The translations under genes and the position numbers were made by a program. Below the pieces are notes generated by a model, which was given only the letters and a program-made list of their open reading frames with translations, was not told the DNA's origin and made no database searches. DNA of 64,000 nucleotides from NCBI GenBank assembly GCA_963920705.1, contig OY987236.1:11208190-11272189 (forward strand). Direction: 5' to 3'. Source of the DNA: Odiellus spinosus (taxonomy: Eukaryota > Arthropoda > Arachnida > Opiliones > Phalangiidae). The stretch's first letter is position 1. Each line of letters begins with the position of its first letter. Positions 32,972-47,221 of this stretch are shown here, in pieces.

Positions 32972-35900
32972 ATGCCTACTGTAAGAGGCGAAGGCATGAG
33001 AGGCTTGGCCGTCTTTATTTCCGATATAAGGAATTGTAAAAGTAAAGAGGCTGAAATCAAAAGAATTAATAAAGAGTTGGCGAATATACGGTCAAAGTTC
33101 AAAGGTAAATAACTATCTATTCAACGCTCTCCATACAAGTCTCGCAATTAAAACCCGGTTCATTTATTGAAAATGAAGGAGATAAGACTTTAGATGGTTA
33201 CCAGAAGAAAAAATATGTCTGCAAACTACTCTTCATATTTCTTCTCGGTCACGACATTGACTTTGGACACATGGAGGCCGTCAACCTTCTTAGTTCAAAT
33301 AAATACTCTGAGAAGCAAATTGTTAGTTCTAAGTAAATTATTGTTGGGGGATAAGAGAGTTTAACCTTTATTTCTTAATTACCATAGGGTTACCTTTTTA
33401 TTTCGGTTCTTATGAATGCCAATAGCGATTTGATGAAACTTATCATTCAGTCAATTAAGAATGATTTGTCATCTCGCAACCCAATCCACGTCAACTTGTC
33501 CTTACAATGCATCGCTAACATTGGAAGCCGAGAAATGGCCGAAACATTTGGCTCTGAAATACCAAAGCTTCTAGTCTCAGGGTACAAATTATATTTGTTT
33601 TTAACCCATGATAAACCCTCATGGTTGCCACGTGTCAGGAAAAACCTGGAAGAGTCAGGAATTTTAAAATTGGGCCAAAAGCTCTGGTAATTTTATTGAG
33701 AACCTAGATATCCATGTAAAGATAATGTGATTGGAGAGAGGAATATTTCGTTATTTAGTCTGGGTAAATTTTCATAGATGGTTAGCGAAAACCAGGATAA
33801 GCCTAGTAATTTGAGATGACACATTTTATGGCAATCGTGACCTTAAGATTAAATTTTATTTAAACTTATACTAAACTTAAATGTTTTAGAGATACAATAG
33901 ACGTGGTGAAACAAAGCGCCGCACTATGTCTACTGCGTTTATTTCGCACACTACCAGATATAATTCCGAGTGGGGAATGGACTTCACGTATTATTCATCT
34001 ACTCAATGATCAGCACATGGTAGTAAAAGATTTGAGGAGGTGAAAAAAGAAATTATTCGATTTTTAATTTTTTTAAATTTTTAGGGTGTAGTGACGGCAG
34101 CTGTTAGTTTAATAAATGCTCTTGTTAAGAAAAATCCAGAGGAATATAAAGGCTGCGTGTCTTTGGCTGTATCAAGATTAAGTAGAGTTAGTATCGAAAC
34201 TTATTTAAATTTTTGGGGAACCTTTTTTTTTTTTTTTTAAGCGATTTCTCTCTTTTGCAGATAGTTACGGCTTCCTATACGGATCTTCAGGATTACACGT
34301 ACTATTTTGTTCCCGCTCCATGGCTCTCTGTGAAGCTTTTGCGATTGCTTCAAAACTATCCTCCTCCTGATGATCCGGGAGTTCGAGGTCGGCTAACGGA
34401 ATGCATAGAAACCATTCTGAATAAAGCCCAAGAACCTCCTAAATCAAAGAAAGTTCAGCACTCTAACGCGAAGAACGCCGTTCTATTCGAAGCTATCAGT
34501 CTGATAATACACATGGATAGCGAACCCAACTTATTAGTTCGAGCTTGCAATCAACTCGGACAGTTTTTGCAACACAGGGAAACCAACTTGAGATATTTAG
34601 CTCTCGAAAGTATGTGCACGCTAGCCACTTCTGAGTTTTCGCACGAAGCTGTCAAGAAGCATCAAGATACTGTGGTCACATCATTGAAGGTGAAAATGTC
34701 TTAATTTCTTTAGAAGGGAGGTTAAAATTATCTTTAAAATCATGATTTTATATACAGTAACTTAAGAATTAAGTTGAAATCTTTTCGCAGCTATTTAGTT
34801 TAAACTTAGCCCCACTTTCTCAAATATACTTCTTCTCTGAAGTTTGGCTATAAACAGGGTTCCTACAAACAGGGTAAACCTGAAAATATCATTTTGAGTC
34901 ATTAAAATCATAATTATTTGATGATACATGTATTGGTTAAATTTATGATAAAAAACTAACGACACTCAAAACTGTTGCAAACCCAAAAATGGTGCGATTA
35001 TATAGAAACTGGAAACCTAGCTTAATGCAAGTTTATTTTCAGCCCTATTTTCTATAATTCTAACGTTATGTTTGCTTTTAAACACCTCTTTAATGTAAAA
35101 ATATAGACATTTTCTATATCTTGTACGAAAAAAAAAAATATCTTTAGTTATGTTTTTCACCATCCCTTGAAAAGTTTAAATAATCATTGTGGTTCATTCT
35201 TTCACTGATTTTTAGACGGAAAGAGACGTTAGTGTTAGACAGAGAGCTGTAGATCTGCTTTACGCCATGTGCGATAAATCTAACGCTGAAGAAATTGTAG
35301 GAGAAATGTTAAATTACTTGGAGTCTGCCGATTACTCCATCAGGGAAGAAATGGTTCTGAAAGTCGCTATATTGGCTGAGAAATATGCGTCTGATTACAC
35401 CTGGTACGTGGATGTCATCCTCAATCTGATAAGAATTGCGGGCGATTATGTCAGTGAAGAGGTTAGTTTTTGGTTTCTGATCATTTCTCAGGTTTATAAT
35501 AGTTAAGAGTTTTTTAATTAACATCAATTAAACTGTCTTTTCAAGGTTTGGTATCGCGTCATTCAAATTGTAATAAACCGTGAAGATGTTCAGGGCTACG
35601 CCGCCAAAACTGTATTCGAAGCCCTGCAAGCGCCAGCCTGTCATGAAAACATGATAAAAGTGGCTGGTTACGTTTTGGGGGAGTTTGGTAATCTCATTGC
35701 CGGTGACCAAAGATCGAGCCCCATCATTCAATTTCAACTTCTTCATTCCAAATACCATTTATGTTCGGCTTCAACTCGAGCTCTGCTTTTAACGACTTAC
35801 GTCAAGTTTATAAATTTGTTTTCAGAAATCAAAACTGATATTCAAAATGTAAGAAAAATGGGGATCCTTAGTTTTTGGCTCTTTTGGTTTTAAAACGCCT

Positions 35901-38709
35901 GTCTCTTTTTCAGATACTAAAAAGTGACAATAACATCCGTAGCGCTGATGCTGAACTTCAACAACGATCGGTCGAGTACCTGAGCTTAAGTAACATAGCA
36001 TCCGCCGATGTGCTCGCTACTGTTCTTGAAGAAATGCCTCCATTCCCCGAAAGGGAGTCTTCAATATTAGCCATTCTTAAGAAGAAAAAACCAGGAATAG
36101 CTGAAGGATTGAGTGTCAACATCGCTTTCGCTAATAAAACCCCTTCTGCCGCCTCTGTCGCTGCTAAAGCCAACTTTGAGAATGCCGTAACTAATGGCGG
36201 AAACGTCGATCTTTTGGGTATTTCCACAAATGGAGTCACGAGTAATGGACCAGCGGCTCCTGTCAATAATACTAGCGTCTTAGTCGACGTTTTTGGGGAT
36301 TTGGGATCGACTACTAATAACGGACCCTTATCCGATGCCGGAGTTGTTCCAGGAGATGTTAGTTCCGCAACCGCTGTTGTAGTTAATAACGAAGAAAGCC
36401 TTAAGAAGTAAGTTGTTAAATTTTAGATCCAGCAAGATCTGTTATGGAAAATTAATCTCCAAAAAAAATAGGCTGATGTATAAATCAAATGGAGTTTTAT
36501 TTGAAAACGATCTTCTTCAAATTGGAGTTAAATGCGAATTCCGACAAAATTTGGGAAGAATGACATTGTTTTACGGAAATAAAACTAACTTTAAGTTTAG
36601 CGGATTTACACCGAGCGTGTCTTGTCCTGGAGAACTTTCAACCAGTAATGAAAATTATATTTTTAAATTAAAAAAAAACCATTCAGAATTTTAATCTTAT
36701 CTTATTTAACAGAATTAAATGTGCAAGTACGACCAGTTGAACCCGAAGTTGAAGCTGGGGCGCAAGTTCAGCAGCTCTTGAATGTGGAATGCATAGACTC
36801 CTTCTCTGAATATCCATCCCTTACGCTTCAGTTTGTGTCAGTATCTCAAAAAAAACCTCTTAATGGTTTACAGTAAAACCTCGTTATAATGAAATTCGCA
36901 TTAGTCCATTAGTCCTACTTTTTAAACTTACAACAAACTATTGCTTTCACGTTTCAACGAAACATTTTGGCTCCTATTTTATATCCAGATAAATATAGGC
37001 CTAGTTGTAGCAAAGTAGGAACTGTAATGAAAGGGGTTCTTTTCATCCTAGAATTTGGTTATAACGAGGTTTTACTAAAATTTATAATTTAATAGCTAAT
37101 TTTCCTACTTTAGGTATTGTGGAGCTCAACAAAAATTAAGCCTAAAACTTCCATTGACATTGAACAAATTCTTTGAGCCCACAGTCATGAATTCAGAGTC
37201 TTTCTTTACTAGGTGGAAGAATTTAAGCATGTACGTATATAATCTTTTGTTTTTTCTTAGTTTAGACTTTAGAGGAATTATTCGAAACTTCAATGATTAT
37301 TTTCTCTCTTTTATAGTCCAGCGCAAGAGTGCCAGAAAATCTTCAAAGCCCGCTTCCCGATGGATAGCGAAGCTATTAAACCTAAACTAATTGGATACGG
37401 TATCCAACTCCTCGAAGGCATTGATCCTAACCCTGAGAATTTTGTTTGCGCTGGAATAATTCATACTAAGATTGTTCAGATTGGGTGCTTGTTAAGGCTC
37501 GAACCAAATCGCCAGGCCCAGGTAAGTCAAATATCTCTTATATTGTTATTGCGCTTAATTCAAAAGAACCATAGATTAACGAAAGAAAGATAACTGATTG
37601 GGAGGGTATCCTAGCTTGGTTGATGAGTGAGAACATAGGTAGTTCTGAACACCTTGATTTTTGTCATCATCAACTCTACAGCAAGATGTTAAACAGTTTT
37701 GGGGGTATATTCTCCCGAGGGGCTGATCACTCCATCTAATAGGTGTACGAGTCTGTAGTTTTGACTCTACTAAAGTTATTACATAGCAGATAAGCATTTA
37801 GTATTCCCATGGGGTGAAATCGGTGTGCAGATTATACGGAAGTGGTTTAAGCAAGTGATGGGCTAGAGCCTCTTTCAAGCGTTTCTCTGCTATGCAAAGG
37901 AAAAAGGGATGGATAAGGAAGCCCATTTCAGGTCCCATTGGTTCTTGCCTTTGGCAAGCCATTTTTGGTGTGCAGCAAGAACAGACTTTCACAGCGGGTC
38001 ATAAAGCTTTAACGCCCTTAGTCGCAACTCTAACATTATCACAATGGCATCCGAATGAATTTTTTGCAATAGTTTAATAACCTTCAGAAAATCAGGGTTG
38101 ACAAATGGGAAAAGTCAGGTGATTTTAATTGGTCTAATAGGCGAGAGAATTATCACAAAACTTGGAATTTTACCTTATGATGTTACAGAAGGGAACTGTA
38201 ATAAAGTCAGGGAAAATCTAGAAAAATTAGGGAATTAGGTGACTAACATTAATATGATTCAGCTGTCAGGGAAATTGAAAATTGGGCCAAAAGGTCAAGG
38301 AAAAGTTAGGGAAATAAAAAAATTACCTCCAAATGGTCAGGGAATTTAAAGTATCTCGGTATCCTTGTAAAGATGGCTTGTGCCAGATGAAGTCGTGTAA
38401 AAAAGAGGAATGTAGTATAGTCATTTGGTCAGGGAAAACCTGGAAAAGTCAGGGTATTTTAAATTCTAAATTTTGTGGCAGCCTCGTGACTTTAAACATA
38501 AACTAATTTGCGAAATAAAGTTTTGCCTCACTCAGAGCGGGCATTATTGTCCTTCCTCTTTTAGAGAGTGACTAATTTACGAGTAATCCCTAGTTTAACT
38601 ATGTTAATGAGGAATTTTTCCTTCATAACAGATGTATCGTTTGACGATTCGAACCAGTAAAGATAACGTATCGCAACAATTATGCGAACTGCTGTACGAT
38701 CAGTTCTAA
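32972..38709 (+). CDS. AP-2alpha: AP-2 complex subunit alpha (alpha-adaptin)
   Basis: Large subunit of the AP-2 clathrin adaptor, which binds PtdIns(4,5)P2 and cargo at the plasma membrane during endocytosis. Exons: 32972-33104, 33179-33321, 33388-33581, 33890-34019, 34085-34186, 34261-34689, 35216-35461, 35546-35848, 35914-36407, 36472-36644, 36713-36830, 37114-37232, 37317-37521 and 38632-38709. The start [20 protein letters not shown] and the next exons are nearly invariant in animals. The trunk is an adaptin HEAT solenoid (about residues 1-620). The hinge is Asn/Thr/Ala-rich and contains DLLGIS and VDVFGDLG. The ear has the beta-sandwich ([23 protein letters not shown]) and platform ([25 protein letters not shown]) regions, ending CELLYDQF. 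The junction at 36830/37114 omits two residues usually present (a Phe-Arg pair before Tyr), so that boundary is the least certain. Confidence 0.94.
33612..33850. repeat. CAGGGAAAA-type repeat in an AP-2 alpha intron
   Basis: Contains GTCAGGAAAAACCTGGAAGA and, further on, TTTTAAAATTGGGCCAAAAG and ATCCATGTAAAGAT. The same blocks recur at 38085-38480 in a later intron of this gene and in shorter form near 2010, 2205, 20280 and 34860. The open frame that continues past exon 3 to 33690 is this repeat, not coding sequence. Confidence 0.55.
38085..38480. repeat. CAGGGAAAA-type repeat cluster in the last AP-2 alpha intron
   Basis: Several diverged copies of the phrase TCAGGGAAAA-CCTGGAAAAG-TCAGGGAATTTT, plus AAATTGGGCCAAAAGGTCAAGG. 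It shares blocks and their order with 33612-33850. No gene content. Confidence 0.55.
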
Positions 38710-39630
38710 AAAAAGCAAATCTTGTTAACGAAAAATGATAAACTATGAAATGAGTTCTCGCGAGATAATTAATAATACCGGTTGCTTATTTACGAATTGT
38801 GCTTAATTTACAAAACTAAAAACGTAAGATGAATCATTTTATTCGCTAAGTTATAAAATTATAATTAGCGGCCCCTAAATTATACCCCAGATTCATGAAT
38901 TATAAGTTAAAAGAAAGCGGGAACTTATATCTAAAAAAATAAAGGTCGATAAAAACAAGTATTCCTCCATTAGCAAAACTAGTAGTTTAAAAAGTTTTAT
39001 GTTATAACTTTAAATGTTTTTGAGTTATTTCACCCCTTCCTTCCTTATTTTGCGCGATAATTATCTTTAATCTCTAAATGGCTTTTCCATCAGATAAAGC
39101 TCGTATCATTGCGCCTCAGGGAGTGAATGAAACTTCCCCTTATAGTTAGAAATGTGTATTAAAAAATTTAGAATTTTTTCTTCTACATTTTTTGCACGAT
39201 ATTTCATTGTTAAAGATAGATTTTTGTGGAAATTATGGTTTTAGATTACGAAAGAATTTATTATAGAGATTGATAAGATTAAAATGAGAGCAGTTAAAGC
39301 AGAAATTGGTTGATTAAAGTTGAATTCTGAAGTTTTAAATTAATATAAATTTTACCACAAATTCACAACTACTTTAATTAATAGGTTTAGCAATTAAATT
39401 GTCTCGCTTTAACTGTTTTTTCATATTAATCGAGAGCAATTTTATATAACATGACATCGTAATCATGATTTACTAACTTTACTTTCTAATGAAAAACAAT
39501 TTCACTGTATCACGCTGAATTTTTAAACCTTCGTAATCATTTTATTTATTAAAAAGGATAATGAAGATGAATAACGTGTTATATTTACGAAAAAAAAAGT
39601 TTATTGAAAGACATCGAAGGTGTACCGTTA

Positions 39631-39707
39631 ATTAACAATTAAGGCTTAATGGGAACTGCAATTAACAGAGGCTTAGTGGGAACTGCAATTAACAAAGGCT
39701 TAGGTGG
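39631..39707. repeat. Short tandem repeat, 27-30-bp unit
   Basis: Two and a half copies of ATTAACA(G/A)AGGCTTAGTGGGAACTGCA: 39631-39660, 39661-39687 and a partial copy at 39688-39707. The first unit carries three extra bases. Confidence 0.7.
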
Positions 39708-41243
39708 CCCAATAACATTTAAGAGCGTTTGAAATTATTTCATAAAAACTTAGCTACGAATTTTCTATCATTTGTATTCATATTTTAACCACTATAAGAT
39801 TAAAAAAAAAAATTAGCAGACGTACATTAATTGACTGTAAATTAACGTGACACCGTTGAATTTGGATGAAGTTTTTATGATTTCCAACACTCCCAATCGA
39901 ATAAAAAACATGCTACTCATCTTCATTATCCCTTAAGCCAATTTTAATTTAACTGGTCACACTTTAAACCTATGTTAATCTCTATTTAAATCCTAACGTA
40001 CTAACCTAAATTTCTATCGGAAATCATTCGGCTAAAATCTAAAATACCATTTTTTGGGGTAAAAAAAACCAATTAGTTAGCTGAATCAATGAATGGATGT
40101 AAAAAAAAATTATGGAAGGTTTGAAAAGTTCTCGGTATATATAAATATATTTAAAGATACGATAAAAAATAACCTGAAAGTTAAATATGAGACACCAAAG
40201 ACCGTTTTTTTTAAGTGTCTTTCATCACAAAACAAAATAAAATTAACGTGTTTTTCCCTTTTTAATTTACAATCTTCCCCGTGTTTGTGTAGTTATTAGG
40301 ATTAAATCGTTAATCTTTTCTTGGAAAGCTATCAAAAACTCCTCGCCACGAAAGTGTTTTTTCCGAAAGCATTCCATAAAAATCAGTTATATCATTTTTA
40401 GTCCTGAAAGTTTATATATATAAATTAAAAATTGTAGGTGAGATAAAACGTGATTCTTTTCTGACGTATTAAAAAAAAATCATTTTGATTTCCTTTATCG
40501 GAAATTTTGTCCCTGTGGCTGTTGTTTATTAATCGTAGGGCGGGTTATTATATAAAATAATAACGATTGATTGATATTAAATTAAATATTTCGCGCGATG
40601 TGGAATATTAAGAGTAACGAGACTGTGGTGGTATATATATAAAAAATGTATCTGCAAATAAAACGAAAATTGATAAAAACGTAAAAATTTAAAGTATAAA
40701 TAATATTAATTAGGTGTTACCAGAATATTAGCCACACACAAGTATTTTTTTTTTTTTTTTTTTGTTTTGTTTCTGGTATCTTTGATGTTAATAAAAATGG
40801 ATTACACAAAAGAAAAAATAATTCTCATAGTTTTTTTTTTTGTTCCCTAAGATTACTAGTTTTATAGTAAGTATGTTAAAGTGATAGAGACATATCGTAT
40901 CATTTAGGATAAGTTTGTTATAAAGTAGACACGCAACAATACTCGTTTCGTTCCTTTTGAAACTCATCTCGCGCTAAGCTCGTGAATTTAATATTTAGAA
41001 GTAGAAAAAAATCTGTGAGTTTTTTTCACCTAGTTGGACGTTGGCGGATATTGGGACTAGATTTTCCTAGATTATATTTTTTGTGGATTTCTTTCTTGGA
41101 TTTATGTATTTTAATCCCTATTTGATTTTTTTGGGATTTTTTACTTGAATTTAAATGTTTGACACCTTGGTTAAAAATAATGAACGTTCCTTTTAAAATG
41201 AATACGTTACCATTAAGAAACATAGGAGACGTGAGAACAAAAT

Positions 41244-41386
41244 ATGGCATTCATAAGCGCCCTCTAGCGGCAAAGAGTGGCCAAAGTAGTAACTAACAAA
41301 CCCTGCTATGGATAAATAGCATTTGATTTTGTTAGTTACAAATTTCGCCACTGTTTGCCATTAGAGGATGCTTATCAACGCCAGAT
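41244..41386. mobile_element. Palindromic element with about 60-bp arms and CTCF-like motif
   Basis: The left arm (ATATGGCATTCATAAGCGCC...) and right arm are inverted copies with about one mismatch in five to six positions; the innermost part GTAACTAACAAA is identical. Arms span roughly 41244-41300 and 41326-41386. The left arm complement contains CCGCTAGAGGGCGC, which resembles the animal CTCF site. No coding content. Confidence 0.6.
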
Positions 41387-43436
41387 TGTGTTCATCTTTA
41401 TTAGGAATGTGTCCATTGTTAATTCTAATAGTTCTAGAAAAAATACATTTCTCAATTATAATATTTTTGGTTTTCACTTTCACACTACTTTAAAATTATA
41501 ATCAATTTCTAAATAAGAAAGTATGTCACTATCACTTTAAAAAAAAAATATTTCTATATTTTTTATTGAAAAAAAAAACTAAAAAAACACCGTTAAAATA
41601 AATCCTTCGTAAGATGAATATAAAAATATATAAAATAGAAGAAAAGTTTAGACATTTTTTTTTTCTAGATAGATCATTTTAGTACCCAAATTTACATTTG
41701 TAGTAACGATAACGTTAAATAGATTATAATAATGCGATTTTTGAGAAGCTAAGGGTTCAAAAAATTTAATTATTTACATTGAATAGGTGGTAGTAAAAAA
41801 TTTAAAAATGTACAATTTTCTATAAAAATATTTAAAAAATTATCGAGAGAAAACAAAAATTGCTGAAAAGTGGAGAAATGTAGAAAAAAAAGGTGTTTCA
41901 CTTTATATAGTTTTTGGGCCAAAAAGTATCAGGTTAAAAATATTATTTCAAATCTTTTGATAATTAAAAGAAATATAAGTCTTAAAAATATTTAATAGAT
42001 ATTGAAGAGTATGAAATATATATTTCTAAATTTAACTACAATTATATACAATATTAAAGAATTAATGAAGATGAGCGTTAAAAATATGGGTAAAAACGTA
42101 AAACTAACCCAAAGTTTAGAATATCATTAATTTATGAGACTTCATAGTTAAAATAACTGCTTTTGGAGAGCCTTTGAACGTACAAATCTCTTTTATTTAT
42201 CCATTTATTATAAGTTAAAACAAACAAAAAACTCGCCTGAGGGAAGCTCGGGAATGATATACAATAGGTATCCTATGTCACCAAATTTAATTAACAGGTT
42301 GTTAAGCCAGACTCCCTGAATTTATTAGATTAAAAATGTCAGAATATCTTCAGCTAATCAAAGAAAGGCTTAAGACAAGACCAGAATGAAATAAGAACAA
42401 TCTGATAGGATCAGGTCTAGCCACTTCATGTTTTAGTTAATCCCCGAAGACATAGGCGTTGTTTTTTTGACAGGAAAAAAACTCTCTCCTAGTAAACCAA
42501 TTATATTTTCTATTAAAAAATGGTGCTAGAAAGCGCCAAGTTATCAATATTTTCCTAAATTTTAACACTGCCTAGTTAACTTATCCAATTTATTACAATT
42601 CTAAGGCTTTAGATGGAAGGTATCGTGTAGGGGTGTATTCTTCAAAGTAATCATTTAGTATAATTAAAAATAAACCAAATTTATATTGCAATTTAGAATA
42701 GTGCCTTTAAGATAAAATGTTCGCTATCCGGTGCTATACCTTTAAAATATTTCATTTTCACCTATTGATATGATTTCTAAGTTTAAAAAATGGAGGTACA
42801 ATTTGATCCAGCTAAGTCAAACTTTAAATTCACAATAAAGTTGTGTTTGCGTTTTTATGCTTATTTTAACGCTCCTAACTGAATAAAAATACTGTAACAT
42901 CTTCATTATCCCTTTATGAAACCCAAATATCAACTAACAATATCGGCTAGCATTAGATAGACGTCAAAGTGAAACGTTTCGAGAGTCTGGCTTTTATTAA
43001 TTGTAGATAAATATTGTAGTTCCAATTATAAATATATATTTCTTAAAGTTCTTCAAGATAAAATTAAAATATTTTAAGATATCTGGCTGTGATTGTCAAA
43101 CTTTTAACGAGATTTACGAGTATTAACCTGCTACTTTTTTTTTACTATTGTATCTCTATTATAAAAAAAGAAAGACTCGCTATACACAATTGTATTTCTA
43201 TAAAGTATATAAATCTATATAGAATCTACCGGAAAAAATTGAGAAAGAGAAATTCATTATTTGTACTTTAAAAATAATTGTAAATGTTCTATCTATCAGA
43301 TCTGGTAAACAAAAAAAAAAAATTATTGTAAAAAATACTGTTTTCAGTATTTTATAATATCGTATTTTTTTTTTTTTCTTTTAGTTTTCAAAATAATAAT
43401 ATTATGTAAAATGAGTTGATCATATAATTAATCTTT

Positions 43437-45120
<1,684 letters not shown>

Positions 45121-47221
45121 TGCGAGCCATTTAAATTGTTACGGCAATGCGTAACAGCCTTATTATGGTGTTTCTTAGTGTTTAGAACATGGTTCTTCAA
45201 GTTTTTATTCCATATTTATCCACAAAAAAATCACTTTTTAAATAGAATTTACTTTTTAGTTTTTTGGGGTACAAATTAGTTTGTAATTCTTTAGATTTAA
45301 AACCCCAACATAAAAAATTAGTAGGTCTATTTTATAGGCCCAAGTATGTCTATTTTTGTGTAGTATCACTTTTGCCCAAAAGGTTTCAGAAGGTGACTAC
45401 ATTTCAAAGGAAGCAGTTCAAACTTTCCAGTCGTGGAAATATAACTCAATGTCTGCATTACTTCAATTGCATTGAAATTTGAAAAGCATTATTTCCTCGT
45501 ACAATTAAAACTAAAGTAAATTATCAATATCAGGGATTCATCAATCTCAGTGTGTAATGTGCATCAATGTGAAGCTGATCAAATTGTAAGTCTAGCATAG
45601 TACAATAGTACATATTAATAGTAACACCAACAATGTAAATTACTCTGTAATTTTCAACACTTAGTTTTCTACTAAATAACTATATTTTAGATAAACTATA
45701 AACAACAGAACTGTAAGTTATTTTTAATTTTCCAAAGTTGCGCCCCTTTAATTTAACCAAGGCTTAACTTTAACTTGGAATTATATCCCGCGAAAATTTG
45801 GTTTGAAAAGTTGATCTACAATAATTTTGGTAAATGTGAAAGTTTAAAATAAAGTAAAATGTAAAAACTCACGCATTATATTAATTTCTGGATCAAATAT
45901 TAATAATTTGTCAGTCAAATTTAATTTTTACTTGTTAGATGCAACTTTGTTAGGCCTACGACAGACTACGTGTTTGTAAAAAATATTGACCTTGAAAAGT
46001 GACAGATCGGTGTCAAATGCAGTTGACAGTGCGTGGAAACCTGGCAGGTGTCATTTTTAAGTGGGTTTGAAATTTAAAGCGATTTAATATTAATTATTTA
46101 TATTAATCCTGGATAATGAGTACCCATGCCTATTAAAGTAAGCTTAAAAATTAGCTAAACTCTTCAAAGTCGCTTTTGTTTGAAGTTTATAGACTGCGGG
46201 AAATTGATTTTCGAGGTCGATAATCATGAGCGATGCAGAGATCAACGATTATTCAATAAAATCATTTCTCAAAGTAAGAGAGATCTAAAAAAATGTTTTA
46301 TTACAGGAACCAGCCAATCAATTTGACTTTTTAAATTGGCCTAATCGTCTTGAGCGTAGATGTTCTATTTCGTGGCTCCCCTCTCTCTCTCCTTCCATTG
46401 GTTTCCTTTTCAAAATTCAATGTCAAGATTCTCAGGGGGGAGAAAATTTCCCAGTAGAGGCAAAAGTAAAGAAGAATTCGGAGGAAAATTTCTGCCTGAT
46501 ATATTCCCCGTGTTGGCTCAACATCGTAGCTTGGGAGGATTCAACAGGTGAAGCGTACATTCTCTTTTTAGTAATTTTTTTCCTTTTTGGGGTGAATGAC
46601 TTTGAACTACACATGAGGTCAAATTTTTGCGCGCGTCGTGTTGTTTGCGCCCAGTTGGGCTCCGGAAGCCCGGGTGTTAAGATCTGTATATATATTTTCC
46701 GCGATTTTAACCATGGCAAAGCTAATTTACTATTATCCTTAAAATGTTGAATCTTCAAAGTGATAAGGATAAGATAAAATTCGGAAATTCTTAAGAAATT
46801 ATTAAATAAGTATCAAGAAAGAGAGATTCGTGAAATTGTGACACGTGTATTAATTCGGGATAAGCTTACCGCAGGAAGAATTAATAATAAGGAAAATCTG
46901 AAAATGAGATATCGAATGTGGATTTTTGTACTTTTCGATAATTTTAGTGTCGCGGCACTCAACGGGAACTCGCGAAATCGCTGACGTCCTCTCGAGAAGA
47001 GGTCAAAAAGTAAGATAAGACGTGCGGGGAGAAAAAAACCCAGAATTCGCAATCAGTGCTGACTGTCCCAATGATTTTATCTCCTTGTTTGCCTCGCGTT
47101 CGCCTACTTTTCGACTTTATACCCCCACAGATACCGGGAATAGAACGAGATATGACTCTTAGCGAAAGCTCGTAATAATTTTAAAGTTGCTTAGTGTTTT
47201 AATTTAAATATAACTTAAACC
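45121..47221. other. Upstream region shared by CCDC85 and MTP
   Basis: Between two divergent genes. Only one coding candidate was seen, the plus-strand open frame at 46226-46749 (separate entry). The stretch 46900-47160 before MTP is GC-richer and probably holds its promoter. Confidence 0.4.
46226..46749 (+). other. Weak candidate open frame, doubtful gene
   Basis: From 46307 a frame stays open for about 147 codons to TGA at 46747-46749, including WLPSLSPSIGFLFKIQCQD and a hydrophobic ILFLVIFFLFGV. A short upstream ATG segment (46226-46273) ends in a GTAAGA donor, and TTATTACAG precedes 46307. However, the implied intron is 33 bases, shorter than any other here, and two other frames in the same region are also open. 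I recognise no family. It may be chance. Confidence 0.2.

Larger units (their letters stand above)
38710..43436. other. AP-2 alpha 3' region and intergenic stretch
   Basis: Very AT-rich, with poly-A and poly-T runs (for example 40747-40763). Part of it is probably 3' untranslated sequence of AP-2 alpha. No coding region supported. A small tandem repeat (39631-39707) and a palindromic element (41244-41386) are listed separately. Confidence 0.45.

Noticed and set aside
37576-38077. Open frames on both strands in the last AP-2 alpha intron, possible retroelement relic
   Set aside because: Frames on opposite strands overlap and no reverse transcriptase or integrase motif is readable.
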